A stretch of 64,000 nucleotides of DNA, taken from NCBI GenBank assembly GCA_003117195.1, contig BDSI01000001.1:930001-994000 (forward strand). The letters are read 5' to 3'. The translations under genes were made by a program, and so were the position numbers. The notes under the pieces were generated by a model, which did not search any database, was not told where the DNA came from, and saw only the letters and a list, made by a program, of their open reading frames with translations. Origin of the DNA: Eudorina sp. 2006-703-Eu-15 (Eukaryota > Chlorophyta > Chlorophyceae > Chlamydomonadales > Volvocaceae). Shown piece by piece: positions 14,001 to 25,232 of this stretch; positions within the stretch are counted from its first letter, which is position 1, and every line of letters starts with the position of its first letter.

Positions 14001-17000
14001 GTCCCTACGGGATCGAATTTCAGTACCCTTGAGGACCGCGATAAGGCCCTTATAAGGCCCTTATAAGGCCCTTGAGGGCCTTATCGCGGTCACGTGGAGA
14101 TGGCAGCCCGTTGAGCTCCTCCTGCAAGCTTGTCGACGCACGGCGGTTTGCACCTTGTCAGTCTCTTCACAATGTCACTCGAGGCTCCGAAACCCACACC
14201 AGGCACTCGAGGCTCCGAAACCCACACCAGGCACTCGAGGCTCCGAAACCCACACCAGGCACTCGAGGCCCCGAAACCCACACCAGGCACTCGAGGCTCC
14301 GAAACCCACACCAGGCACTCGAGGCCCCGAAACCCACACCAGGCACTCGAGGCCCCGAAACCCACACCAGGCACTCGAGGCTCCGAAACCCACACCAGGC
14401 ACTCGAGGCTCCGAAACCCACACCAGGCACTCGAGGCTCCGAAACCCACACCAGGCACTCGAGGCTCCGAAACCCACACCAGGCGCCGCAGGGCCCCCGC
14501 CCGCAGAGTTCATGATGTATAGGCTCGCAGCCAATACGGAGCCAAGAACGAAGACGGAAAGCAGATCAGACCCACCATCATCAGGGGGTACAGGACCGGC
14601 GAAGGCGGCGTTAGGAACAAGCGGTTGCGCAGCGTGTCTTGTGGCATCCCTACAGCATCGGATTGGACCCACCATCGTCCAGCTCCACCATCCGAATGAC
14701 GCTGTCCACGTAGGCCCGCACGGCAGCACGCGGCGTGTCGCCCGGCAGCCGCAGCCGGGCGGAGAACAGGAGCGCCTCCAGGACGGTCTGCGGGCGCCGC
14801 GGGAAGGGGAGGGTACGGTGTATGACGTGTACGATGTACGGCAGTCGGGGCAGCGCGCCAGGCGTACAAGCACACGAACACCAGGCCCTTTAGAGGCGGT
14901 GGCCAGACAGCGTGTAACACAGTGTGCGGCAAGACATGTCCTGCACCGCCGCTTCGTGTGGAGTCACAGCGCCCCTTCCCCCTACCCCCCTGGAGCACGA
15001 TCGTCCCGCGTCGGCGCCCCCCCAGCCCCGCTACCCCCTTCCCCCGGCCTCCCCCACAGCTCACCGTTGCCGGCGTGTGTATGTCCATCTGCTCCACATA
15101 CCCGGAGGACCTGGCCCATGAGCCCTGCTCCTTGGGGTGGCCGTTGACCCAGATGTGTCCCGTGATGTCGCCCACCGTCTTGCGCCCCGCGATCACGTCC
15201 ATCAGCGTGGTCTTGCCTGGGGGGGCAGGGAGGGCCGGGGGGAGGGGGGTAGCGGGTAGGGGGAAGGAGGGAGGGGCTTCGCGAGGTCCACTGCAACAGG
15301 ACGGGTCGAAGGAAGGGCAGGACAGGATGAGGAAGGCGACCCTGGACCTGCCCTGGGTAACGTTTCTCCTATCAGGTTACCTGGGCACCCGGACTCGACC
15401 CTGGAGGCGGGTATGGTCTTGCCCTGCTGCTGGGAACTTCCTGTTCTCCTTGCCTCCCTCGGCCTGGATGGACCCCTCCAGCCGCCCCTTCCAAGCCCCT
15501 TCCCGCTCACTCCCTCCGGCCGCCCTCTGACCCCCTCTCCCCCTCCCCCTCACCCCCTCACCCTTCCCCCCTCACCCTTCCCCCCTCCCCTCCCCCCCCT
15601 CATCCCCTCCCCCTCATCCCCTCCCCCTCCCCCTTCCCCTCATCCCCTCCCCCTCATTCCCTCCCCCCCTTTCCCTCCCCCTCATCCCCTCCCCTCCCCC
15701 CTCACCCCCTCCAGTGTCCCCCTCCCCTCCCCCCTCACCCCCTCACCCGCGCCCGATCCGCCCATGAGGGCCGTCATGGTGCCCGGCGCTGCGAAGCCCG
15801 TGATGCCCTTGAGCAGCTCCAGCTTGTCGGGCTGGGGGGTGCCGTCAGCGGCCTTCTGGCCCTTGGACGGGTTGGGAACGAAGTACCTGAGGGGGGCGGG
15901 TGGGCGAGCGGCCGAGGGGGTTGGTTGTGCGGCCAGTGCAATTCCCCCGTGAACCGATACCCATGAGAGAGAAGAGACATATCGTCCTTCACACCACGGA
16001 GAAATCTATGGATACACGGAAATGGTACGACACCAGCCTAGCCTACCCACCTCAAGTCCTGGAACACAAGCGCAATCGGTGTGTACGGCAGTTTGCCGAC
16101 GTCGAGCGCCACCTGCACCTCCGCCGCCGCCTCGCCGTCGTCGTCCTGCGAGGCGCCGCCGCCGGCGGGGGCGGGCACGTGCGCCGCGGCGGCAGCGGTG
16201 GCGGCCGCGGCCGCGGCGGCCCGCGCCTCCGCCGCCTTCCTGCGCGCCTCCGCCAGCTGCTCCGGGTCCGTCACCCGGGCGACGGGCGGCTCACCTGCGC
16301 TGGTGCCGGACAGCCGCCGCCGGGGCCACGTACAGTGGAGGACGAGGTCTGAGCCCTCGGGCACGTACCCTCGGAAAGGAATGGAGACCGCGTGCACGTC
16401 TGCTCCCCTGCACCCTCATCCCCGAACCCGCAGCCAGCCCCGGACCCACAAAGCCACAGTAGCCCCCGCAGTTGGCCCTTGCTTCAAACCTCCCACCACA
16501 TACACACACTGCCTTCTGCAGGGTCTTGCTTTTGACTGCATGCTGGGCTGGTGGTGGCGCGGCTCCCTTGTTTTGGTGCAACAAGTCCATTTGCAGGTTA
16601 TCACGGTAAGTATGTATATTGGAAACTGGTTTGGGTCGGGCGGGCTTCTCGCTGAACACACCCTGTAAACGGTCACAGCAGTGGGCGCACCAGTCACCAG
16701 GGCACCGTTGATGCGCCCGTGCTCTCTTCTGCGCCGCGTAACCCCTTCAGGAGCGGACGCGCCAGGGTACCCTCAAGGCCCCACCCGCTCCTTCAATAGG
16801 TACGGCACCTACGGACGTAGAATACGTCCGTACCTGACAGGTAGGTGAGGGCCAGTGTGGACAGCCCCACGCACACCAGCGTGGCCCCCCACAGGTAGCC
16901 GATGCCGGCCCAGTACCACTCCGGGGTGGTGAAGAAGTCGAAGGTGCGGAGGGCCTCCTCGCCCAGCGTCAGGCCGTCACCTGGCGGGGGATGTGCGTGA

Positions 17001-20000
17001 GAGGACTGAGTCGCGGGGGATGTGCGTAAGAGAAAACTGAGTCGCGGGGGATGTGCGTAAGAGTCGCGGGACGTGTGTGTTCACGGACAGGGAGGCGACA
17101 GCCGGTGTGGGAGAAGGGGTGAAGGGACGGATGGAGGGACGGAAGGGCAACTGGCGTGGGGCGCTGGGGCGCTGTAAGCCAGGCTTACAGCCCCGAGTCA
17201 TCCCGGGTTACGCCTTTGTGCTTACAGGCGCCGACTGGACACCGACGCTTGCTTACAAAACGGGTACAGCGTCGAGACTATAAGTGATATGGCTGCAGCT
17301 GCGGGGCGCTAGCCTATGTAGCATTGCTTATCTTCCAAAATATATATCCAACTCTTGCACAAAGAACGGTGAAAGCAACGCCATCCTGACCGTGCTCCGT
17401 CTTACACCCGAAAAGTCATGGCCAATCCAAGCCAAGCGCCTTCCCTGCACCGCAGCCCCGCTCACTTTCGACCGCCGGTCCGTTCCACGAGGGGGATGTG
17501 AACTCGTTGACCACGACGCAGCGCAGCGCCCAGGCGAAGGGGCTGATGTAGTAGGCCCAGATCCAGTAGTCGGGGATGGAGCCTGCATGGACGGCAACCC
17601 GGACAGAAGTCAGCCGTACACAGGGTAGTAACATAAACACACGGACAGCCAGTGTGTACCTCGGATGATCGAGAAGCCGGACAGCAGGATTAGGATCAGC
17701 AGGATGAAGCCGCCGTAGGCGTTGGCGGCCACTGCATTGGGCGCACAGTACGCGATGAGCCTGCGTGGTCCCGTGCATGGAGCCGAGGCGGGGGAGTCGG
17801 GTGAGGCCCGTAGCCCGGTACTGTCCGTTGTTGGCTTGCAGCCTAGCACTGCGACCTCGAGCAGGAAAGGACGTGCACCGCGTCGCGGCGTGCTGTAGGC
17901 ACCGACACGACAAACACGCTCCAAGACCCGAGAAAGCCATGACTGCGCTCCCTGACTGCGCCCCAACCCAGATAGCCTTACCCGGGATGAACTCAGGTGG
18001 CGACAAGAAGATGAAGACGATCGATCGCGATTGGTGCACCGCTCCTCTGCGTAACAGCCCCGCACCTCCCCAAGCCCACCCTAGCTACCCACCTGAACAA
18101 CACGTTGCAGGTTATGGAAAAGGTGGCCATCACCAGATAGAACAGGAAGAACCGGTCCGCTGACGCGTGGAAACCAACCTGAGGAGGTCGGGGCCAGGGA
18201 GGGAGGCCGCGAACCGGAAACAAGCGGGAGCAGTCGGGGACATGGGGGTTTCCCCGCACTGTAGCGCCAAGAGCGACGACCGTGAGGGCGCAAGGCGGCT
18301 GGGCACAGGCACTCATCATCAACAGGACGTCAATGCACATATGCATGGTGTGCGAGTGGTGTACGAATGGTGCCGTACATGGAGTTGGCCGTACAGGTAG
18401 CTCACCATGAAGTAGATGATGATGCTGTACGCCATGGCGTCTACGAGCGCCGCCGGCACCGCCGCCAGGTTGGCCCCCAGCGCGTGGCACCAGGGAGGGT
18501 AGAAGTAGGCCGCCCGGTGCTTGTACCACACGCTGCGGCGGTTGGGGTTGGGCGCGGGTCCGTGCTTAGCGAGAAGCTCGCCGTGTGCGGAACGGTGCGT
18601 CCGTGTGTGGAACGGTGTGTCCGTGTGTGGAACGGTCGGTTGGCAAGGCAGAAAACCGGAGCGCGGTCCCGACCAGACCTGCTCGGTGGTGGTGGTGGTG
18701 GTGGTGGTGGTGGTGGTGGACTGGTGGTGGTGGCTGCGGCTTGCACATCCGGGGAGGAGGCCGGGTTGCGAGTTGTGGGTCAGGAGACCAAGAGGGGCCG
18801 ACGCAGATGCAGATCCCAAGCGGGTCTCTGGGTCTCACTGGGCCCTCTAGAGTGTCCCCACATCTCACAACCACCCGCCCCACGGAGCTCTGCCGGCGCC
18901 GCCGCCGCCACCACCACCACCGACACCTACCGGGACCGGGACTGGGCTAGTTCAGGGCTCGTTTATAAACCGTCACCGCCACCACCACTCGCAACCACAT
19001 GAACAACAAAGCAACAAAGCAACTACCCCTGGGGTTGCCCTCCCCGGGGTTGCCCTCCCTGGGGTTGCCCTCCTTGGGGTTGCCCTCCCTGGCGTTGCCC
19101 TCCCTGTCCCTGGGGTTGCCCTCCCTGGGATTGCCCTCCCTGGGGTTGCCCTCCCTGTCCCTGGGGTTGCCCTCCCTGTCCCTGGGGTTGCCCTCCCTGG
19201 GGTTGCCCTCCCCGGGGTTGCCCTCCCCGGGGTTGCCCTCCCCGGGGTTGCCCTCCCCGGGGTTGCCCTCCCCGGGGTTGCCCTCCCTGTCCCTGGGGTT
19301 GTCCTCCCTGGGGTTGTCCTCCCTGGACTCCTGGCTCACCCCATGGTCGACATCGTCACGGGCACAGCGGGCATGGCGCCCATGGCCATAAACATGACCG
19401 CCAGGAAGGAGACGCTGAAGAACTGGCGGGAGGTGGACAGCGAGGTGTCCATGCGGAAGAACAGGGAGCCGGTGATAAGGCCCATGATGATGACCTGCGT
19501 GGGTACGGCACCGCGGGGTACGGCACGGCGGAGAATCGTGCGGCGGCGGCGGCGGCGAGCGCGGTCTGTCGCCGGATATGTACCCGCTGAAACGCTCCGC
19601 ACACCCGCGGCCGTGTGAAGGTGCGGCCCGCGGGCGCGGAAGGGTTCACAGCACTGCAGCTGATACCCGACGACCCACATATATATACACTCACACCGCT
19701 GCACTGTGCACTCCCCCCGTACTTCCCGCGACTCGAAACGCACTGCTGCGACCGTAACCCATTGGCACGGTCCACGACTCACACAGCCCCATTTACCTGG
19801 CTGCATCACCGCACGCCTGAGATCACCACACAGCCAAGATCACCACACACCTGGTGCAGCTAGTGGGTTCCTAACCAAATACACACCTGGATCAAGCGGC
19901 CGATGATGAGGACCCGGTCCCGGGACACCAGCAGCAGCTGCCGCCGCGCCACCACCGAAAGCGCCTCCAGCGGCCGCAGCGCGTAGCGGGTGTAGACCAG

Positions 20001-22004
20001 CGCGTACGGGCTCCTGAGCACGCGCGGGGACCGGAGGTGGGAGGTCAGGAGCTCAGGACAGGTCAGGCAGCCCCGCCCGCGCCGTCCGAGTGTACTCCGT
20101 ACCGTACATCTCGGAAGGATGGCACCACGTGCATCACGTGACAAAGGGCGCGATGGCGCCATCCATCCATCCGCGCGCGTTCAGCAGATCCCACAGGCTT
20201 GCCTGCGCATCCCACAGGCCTACAGATCGAGTCATGTACAGGTCTTCCCCAGGTGCGTGGCGTGCACGTAGTAGCCACTGCCCCGAAGCCAGAACTATAC
20301 CACCGCCCCACGGGTCATAACTCAGTCACGTCCACGGACCCACGGGTCATGCGTCGCGTCCACGGACCTACGGGTCACACGTTTGTGCACACGCGCTGCC
20401 GCGTGCACAGGGCAGGCTCCAAACGCACCCCGTGTCTTTCTTGAAGGGCTGCGCCAGCAGCGCCGCCATGTCGCGGCCCGCCGGGCTGTCCCGGAACGCC
20501 TCCACGACTCGCGCCGGCGGGATCACCCACTTGGCCGCCGCAGCGGGCTCCGCCGCCTCACCCTCACCGCCCGACGGCCCCGGCCCGCGCTGCGCCGCCG
20601 TCGCGGAGGCCGCCGGATGCTGCTGAGACTGCACTCGCGGGTCGTCGTCGTGGGGCTGCTGTTGGGGCTGCTGGGCGGCGTGGTCCGCGAGCCCCGATGC
20701 CGCTTTCAGGCCCTCGCCAGCCAGCTCCTGCTGGCCTGCAGACCGACGGGCGGGAAAAGGAACCACTAGCCTCGTAACTGTCTTGACATGGAGACCGTCC
20801 GCACCCGCCACCCACACCCTCCTCCCTCACCCGCCAGGCCGCCCCCCGCACCCGCCTCCCTCACCCGACTCCCTGACCCAGGACCTCCACCCGGTTCCCC
20901 CATCTGACGCCTCCCTCATCCTCCCCCGGCCCCCCCTGACGCTCCCTCGCACCTGACGCGGTCGCCACCTCCTGCAGGAACGACGGCACGTCCTTGCGCG
21001 GGGGGCACACGAAGCCCAGGCCCTGATAGAACGGCAGCGCCTGGTCCACCGGGCCGTGGAACACCACGTGGCTGGGCGGGGGAGGAGGAGGGGGAGGAAG
21101 GAGGAAGGGGAGGAGGGGGAGGAGGAGGCAGGGGGAGCGGAGTCAGCACACAGGGCACAGCAAGTGAAGTCTTGCGCGAGAAGGCAGGCCGTCTGACAGT
21201 ACAACAGTCGTACAGCAGGCAGTAAGGCGCCCTGACGTACCCGGACGACATGAGCATCACGTCATCGAACAGCATGTACACCTCGGGGGGCGGCTGCAGC
21301 AGACTGACCACCATGGTAACATTGAAGAGGCGGCAGGCCTGCACGCGCAGAGGGGCACCGCGCAGCAGCAGCAGTAGGTACCGTATTACCGCAGTACCGT
21401 ATTACCGTATTGCCGTATTGCCGTATTACCATGGTACCCATATTGCACGGATGGCTGAGACTTGAGGTTGCCGTCCCGTCCAACCAATTGCTTGGGGTGG
21501 GTCTCCAGGGAGGGTCCGGGCAGCGCGCGGCATGGCAATGAGCGGCGGCACGGTACCCCCCAGTCTTCCTCGCTCCACCATAACAGCGCGGCGCTGAGCA
21601 GTCGCCTCAACACAGCCTCCTGCGGGCCCCACCTTGCATAGCCGATCGCAGATGCTGTACAGCGTGGCGGAATCCAGGCCGGTGGAGATCTCGTCCAGCA
21701 GCAGGACACGGCGGGGCCCCACGAGCATCTCGGCGGTGGTCACTCGCTTGCGCTCTCCTGAGACCCATCGGACAGTCAGGACAGGTGCTGTACAGCCATT
21801 CGTACAGGTACGATTGTACGGTGTTCAGAACAGGGGCGACCGCATACGGTTCATTCCCATCAGAGAAGAGAGTGCCGTTCCCGCAGCGAACGCTTCCCGC
21901 GCCGGCACCGATAGCTGGTTTGGGTGGGGCGGGTTTCCCACCAAGCACACACCCCCACACACAGCAGCCCTTGGCCAGTGCCATGCCCTGTCAGATATGT
22001 GACG

Positions 22005-22039
<35 letters not shown>

Positions 22040-25000
22040 TCCCTCCTCACCTCCGCTGACGCCGCGCAGCATGGCATCCCCGACGGGCGTGTTGGCGGTG
22101 TGGGAGATGCCCATGGCTCGCATCGCGCCCAGCGTGTTGACGCCGCTGCCGTACGTCTCCGACAGCAGCTTCACGAGCTCCTCATCCGTCATCTGGGTCA
22201 GACAGCAAACCCAAGGGGTTGGGCAGACGCGGCCTCGCCCGTAGGACCTTGCTTGCAGTGACCCAACAGACGCGCGGGGTGGCTACCTCGGCGCGCGGCT
22301 TCCACAAAGTGGAGCAGGCTATGCGCAGCCGAGAACGGCAACACACACCCACAAACACCCACACCCACACATTCAGTCTTCCTTCGTGCAACACACATGG
22401 GGTCATGGGCCGGGTCGGGTCCAGGGGTCTCAGGGGGTCGCCGTCCAGCGCGCACACGCAGCGATTTGGGTCGGGCGGGTCTCTTATCTAAACACGCAGC
22501 GGCTGGGACGCACGGGACACTCCGCTGAAGCGACCTACCCCTCCGGTCAGGGCTGGGGCCAAGCGATCGCCGGCCGCCTTGGCCTTCTGCATTGCCCTGT
22601 GTGAGAAATGACGGGCAGACGGGGTGAGGGGAGCACGCAAGCGCCGCGGAGCACTTGAGTGCACAGGCCTCTAGGCCATTTAGCGCCATCCAGGGCACAG
22701 GCCTGCACGAAATACCGTACACCCAAACAGAACCTGAACGGCCCCGGAAGTGCGCGGGAACGTAGCGCAAAGGCGCAACGCCAGTGCGCATGGGTGGTGT
22801 GAGGGGCCATGAGCGCATGACACAGCCCAGGGGTTCGTCAAGATGCATTACGCGCCGTACTCTGTCACCCACTTCTTCAGCTCCGTCGGCAGGTCGAATG
22901 CGCCGCCGTGGGTTCCGAGCTGGCAGGTGTGCGCGAACTCCAGCGTTTCCATCACCGTCAGGGTCGGGATGTGGTTGTCGTGCTGGGGGGGGGGGTCCGG
23001 CGCAAAGCCGAGGGATAGGTCGCCATTTTCCTAACTGATGCACCGCGTACTGCATGTGCTGCATCTGCGTAATCCGGGTCGCAGGTCGTCTGCTACTCTG
23101 CTTCACTGCCCCATCTGGGTCACACACAAATTATCAACATGAATCGATAACAGATGTGCGCCACTCCCGATGTGCAACTCCAGAGGTTCCCAGCCTAGCA
23201 CACCATCATTCGTTCAAGCACCACGGAAAGGGGGGAGCGAGAACGCGCGCGTCCAGCCCAGATCAGGATCTTATCGTGTCTCTTGTTACCTGATCCACAT
23301 AAGCTGCCGTACGCTCCACGACGAACTCGTCCTGGGTGCTGCCGTTGTACAGCAGCTCGCCGGTGATCTGCAGTCAACCAGGTGCCGCGGCCAGGTCAAT
23401 AATGCACGGAGTACCGTAGGGATACTAATGTTTGCAGTAATTAAATAGTGTCCCTAGCGCTGGCGGTGCAGAGGTTGGGCCAGCAGGACAGCGGAATGAC
23501 TCCTGTGTGTGTGTGTGTAGCACTGGCGACGGCGGCGGGCGCGGCGACTCATATGCCGTTACCTAAGCGGTCCCGGCGGCCTCAGGCGACTCAGACTTAA
23601 CCGCAGACGACCCGAAAGCGCTAGCTGCCACTGGGCGGCCGCCGCCTCCACTCACCCGTAGGTTGGGTCCGTTGCGGTACCTGCCCGCCAGCACCTTGAG
23701 CAGGGTGCTCTTGCCGCAGCCGGGCGGGCCCAGCAGCAGCGTGGGCCGGCCGGGTCGGACGACCCCCGACAGGTTGTCCAGGATGGCGTGGTCCACGGTG
23801 TGCTGCTTCATGCACAGAAGCCGCTGCGGGCCGGGCCGGGAACCAGGGAGGGAGGGCCGGCGGGCGGGAGGGCGGCCACATCGAGAACGGAGCTCCTCCA
23901 CAGCACCGGGTTCTGGGGATGAGACTGGCTGCAAAACCCCCATTGGGAATAGGATCTACGACCAGGCAAGGCAACGTGCGGCCGCGGCGGCAGCCAGCCG
24001 GTGATCATTCGGAACTCGTAAATCCCCCGCGCCAAATGCTAAATCCCGGGCCCCATGCCACAGCACAAGGTGAGTGCGAAGAACTCTGTGCGTGCCTCCT
24101 CCCAGTGGCTTCATCCATGATTCCATCCATGTGTCCACCCCGTGTTCCTCGGCCTGACCCCGCAACACGCCTCCCATCCCGTCAGGAGGCACACCGCCGC
24201 ACCTTCATGATCGACACGATGGAGTTCCCCACCGTCGGCAGGCCGGCGGCTCCCACCAGTGCATCGGTCCGGACCGACAGGTTGCGGTACTCTACGGTGA
24301 CCGTCGGCATGCTGATGCCGTAGTGCTTCAGCAGTGTCCCTATGGCCATCTGAAAGCCGCCGAACTCCGCCAGGGCCTTATCCGCCTCCTGTACGGGCAT
24401 GCACAACGACCTCACAACGTCCTCTCTTGAAAACTGCCCCCTCCACGCGGGAGTCCTTGGCAATCCGAGCAATACCACATGTGAGCAAGTTCTTGACAGT
24501 TGCGCAGAGGGAGCGGGAACCACCGGCCGTGTGCGCGCCCTACATCTCCTCCTTGTCCATCATTCCCAAACGAGGTCCCTGCAGAATTGCAGGTTATTGC
24601 GGAAAGAGAGATCATGAGAGAGCGCGGGTCATTGGTGACCGCCGCAGCCTCCTCATCACCGCACGTGGTAAGTGTGGTGGTAGCCGGTTTAGGTCGGGCG
24701 GGTATTTCGCACGGCCAGACGAGGTCGGTGTCCACCTGCACTTTTTTGTCGAGCTCCTCCAGCTCCTTCAGCGGCTTAAGCCGCTTGTGCCGGGCCTCCT
24801 CCTCGGCCGCCTCCAACAAGTCGGCCTCATCCTTGCTCAAGAACGACAAACCTCGGGCCAGGCTCGCGTGCGACATGAAGGTACGCGCGCGGGGCTCTGT
24901 GCTGAGGTCATTTTCCCTGGCGGCGAAGACACCCTGCGGCAGGCGTCCGTACGGCATACATGGCAAGCTTGCAGCATCTCAGCATCTCTTCCTTCTTCCT

Positions 25001-25232
25001 AGGTAGCTTGCTGCGTAGTTGTAAAGGTTTTCCCTGTATGAAGTGTAACCCCCGGCGTCAGCAGTATGTAGCTTTGCCCTAGCTACTACGTCTAGCTACG
25101 GCAATAAAAGAAGGACAACCGAAGAAGAAATTCCCCACATGCCGCACCTACCTGCGGTGGAAATACGCTGTAGACCCCCTCCACGCCGAGGGTTTGCGGT
25201 TCAGGCACAAAGGCATTCTTGTACTCTGCCAT
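7962..25232 (-). CDS. Full-size ABCG/PDR-type ABC transporter (PDR-A), 35 exons
   Basis: An ATP-driven membrane exporter of the pleiotropic drug resistance class, with order N-domain, NBD1, TMD1, NBD2, TMD2. Exons, 5' to 3': 25232-25152, 24933-24736, 24388-24203, 23823-23656, 23367-23290, 22982-22873, 22596-22539, 22192-22051, 21757-21633, 21338-21241, 21071-20953, 20735-20429, 20013-19887, 19494-19340, 18532-18406, 18178-18093, 17760-17660, 17582-17466, 16980-16834, 16294-16051, 15886-15747, 15216-15065, 14787-14673, 13887-13753, 13308-13172, 12911-12830, 12540-12431, 12053-11925, 11746-11539, 10531-10491, 10349-10208, 9885-9845, 9385-9222, 8632-8486, 8055-7962. All introns are GT-AG and in phase, giving 4611 nt and 1536 aa, near the usual PDR length. 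NBD1: Walker [10 protein letters not shown] (about 187-195), signature VSGGERKR, Walker [17 protein letters not shown]2: Walker A GGSGAGKTT (about 967-975), a divergent signature region [11 protein letters not shown], Walker B with [10 protein letters not shown]. The PDR motif [10 protein letters not shown] is at about 1187-1196. Hydrophobic exons follow each NBD. The start matches PDR-B. The substrate cannot be read from sequence. Confidence 0.92.
9082..9153 (-). tRNA. trnC-GCA: tRNA-Cys (GCA), plastid type, inside a PDR-A intron
   Basis: On the minus strand a 72-nt cloverleaf begins GGCGGCATAGCCAAGCGG and ends TTCAAATCTGGGTGCCGCCT. The 7-bp acceptor stem is perfect, the T-arm carries TTCAAAT, and the anticodon loop TTGCAAA reads GCA (Cys). 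The anticodon stem has one U-U mismatch. The sequence resembles plastid and bacterial tRNA-Cys rather than eukaryotic nuclear tRNA-Cys. CCA is not encoded. The adjoining AT-rich stretch (about 9154-9190) looks like plastid flanking DNA. It lies on the sense strand within the intron 8633-9221, between transporter exons 33 and 34. It is probably a nuclear copy of plastid DNA; expression is unknown. Confidence 0.85.
9154..9190. other. AT-rich flank, probable remainder of plastid insertion
   Basis: About 37 bases almost devoid of G/C adjoin the 5' end of the tRNA-Cys, in sharp contrast to the surrounding GC-rich intron. This suits the plastid spacer upstream of trnC. The far limit of the insertion is not determined. 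Confidence 0.4.
10589..10638. repeat. (GT)n microsatellite in PDR-A intron
   Basis: A nearly pure GT run broken once by TTG, in the intron between exons 30 and 31. A second GT block follows at about 10660-10673. Confidence 0.9.
11039..11118. repeat. (GT)n microsatellite in PDR-A intron
   Basis: An interrupted GT run of about 80 bases in the intron between exons 29 and 30. Apparent Cys/Val or Thr/His reading frames across it are repeat artefacts. Confidence 0.9.
14034..14091. repeat. 17-bp perfect inverted repeat with repetitive loop
   Basis: Arms at 14034-14050 and 14075-14091 are exact reverse complements (GACCGCGATAAGGCCCT on the left). The 24-base loop is itself built from repeats of TATAAGGCCCT. 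It lies in the intron between PDR-A exons 23 and 24, about 85 bases from the 28-bp minisatellite. Confidence 0.85.
14176..14483. repeat. 28-bp minisatellite, about 11 units, in PDR-A intron
   Basis: Eleven near-identical 28-base units, each starting CACTCGAGG and ending CCACACCAGG, differ only at one C/T position (GGCTCC versus GGCCCC). There are no unique spacers, so it is a tandem array. It lies wholly inside the intron between exons 23 and 24. Because 28 is not a multiple of 3, it gives open reading in several frames, all artefactual. Confidence 0.95.
15530..15746. repeat. Polypyrimidine tract (G-rich on the PDR-A sense strand)
   Basis: About 215 bases built from CCCCTCATCCCCTCC-like units on the plus strand, within the intron between exons 21 and 22. 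On the transcribed sense strand it reads as runs of four or more G separated by A or ATGA, so the pre-mRNA could form G-quadruplexes. Confidence 0.85.
18684..18735. repeat. (TGG)n microsatellite in PDR-A intron
   Basis: A GGT/TGG trinucleotide run in the intron between exons 14 and 15. It produces poly-Val, poly-Trp and poly-His frames that are not genes. Confidence 0.9.
19027..19325. repeat. 15-16 bp minisatellite (GGGGTTGCCCTCCCT) in PDR-A intron
   Basis: About 300 bases of a GGGGTTGCCCTCCCT-like unit, some units carrying an extra CTGTCC, in the intron between exons 14 and 15. The array ends about 15 bases from the 5' splice site of exon 14 on the minus strand. On the plus strand it reads as a Gly-Leu-Pro-Ser repeat, not supported as a gene. 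Confidence 0.9.
22007..22036. repeat. (CA)n microsatellite near a PDR-A 5' splice site
   Basis: A pure CA run about 15 bases inside the intron following exon 8 (GT-rich on the sense strand). PDR-B has a GT run at the same place in its corresponding intron (about 62149-62172), so the repeat predates the duplication or was copied by conversion. Confidence 0.9.

Noticed and set aside
14176..14483. CRISPR-like array of 28-bp repeats
   Set aside because: The units are directly adjacent with no unique spacers, in a eukaryotic intron, and no cas-like genes are present. It is a minisatellite.
14072..14515. Repeat proteins read from the 28-bp array on either strand
   Set aside because: The frames are open only because of the repeat; the same DNA is open in several frames on both strands and lies inside a well-supported intron.
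18999..19391. Gly-Leu-Pro-Ser repeat protein on the plus strand
   Set aside because: Produced by a 15-16 bp minisatellite antisense to the PDR-A intron; no domain or splice support.
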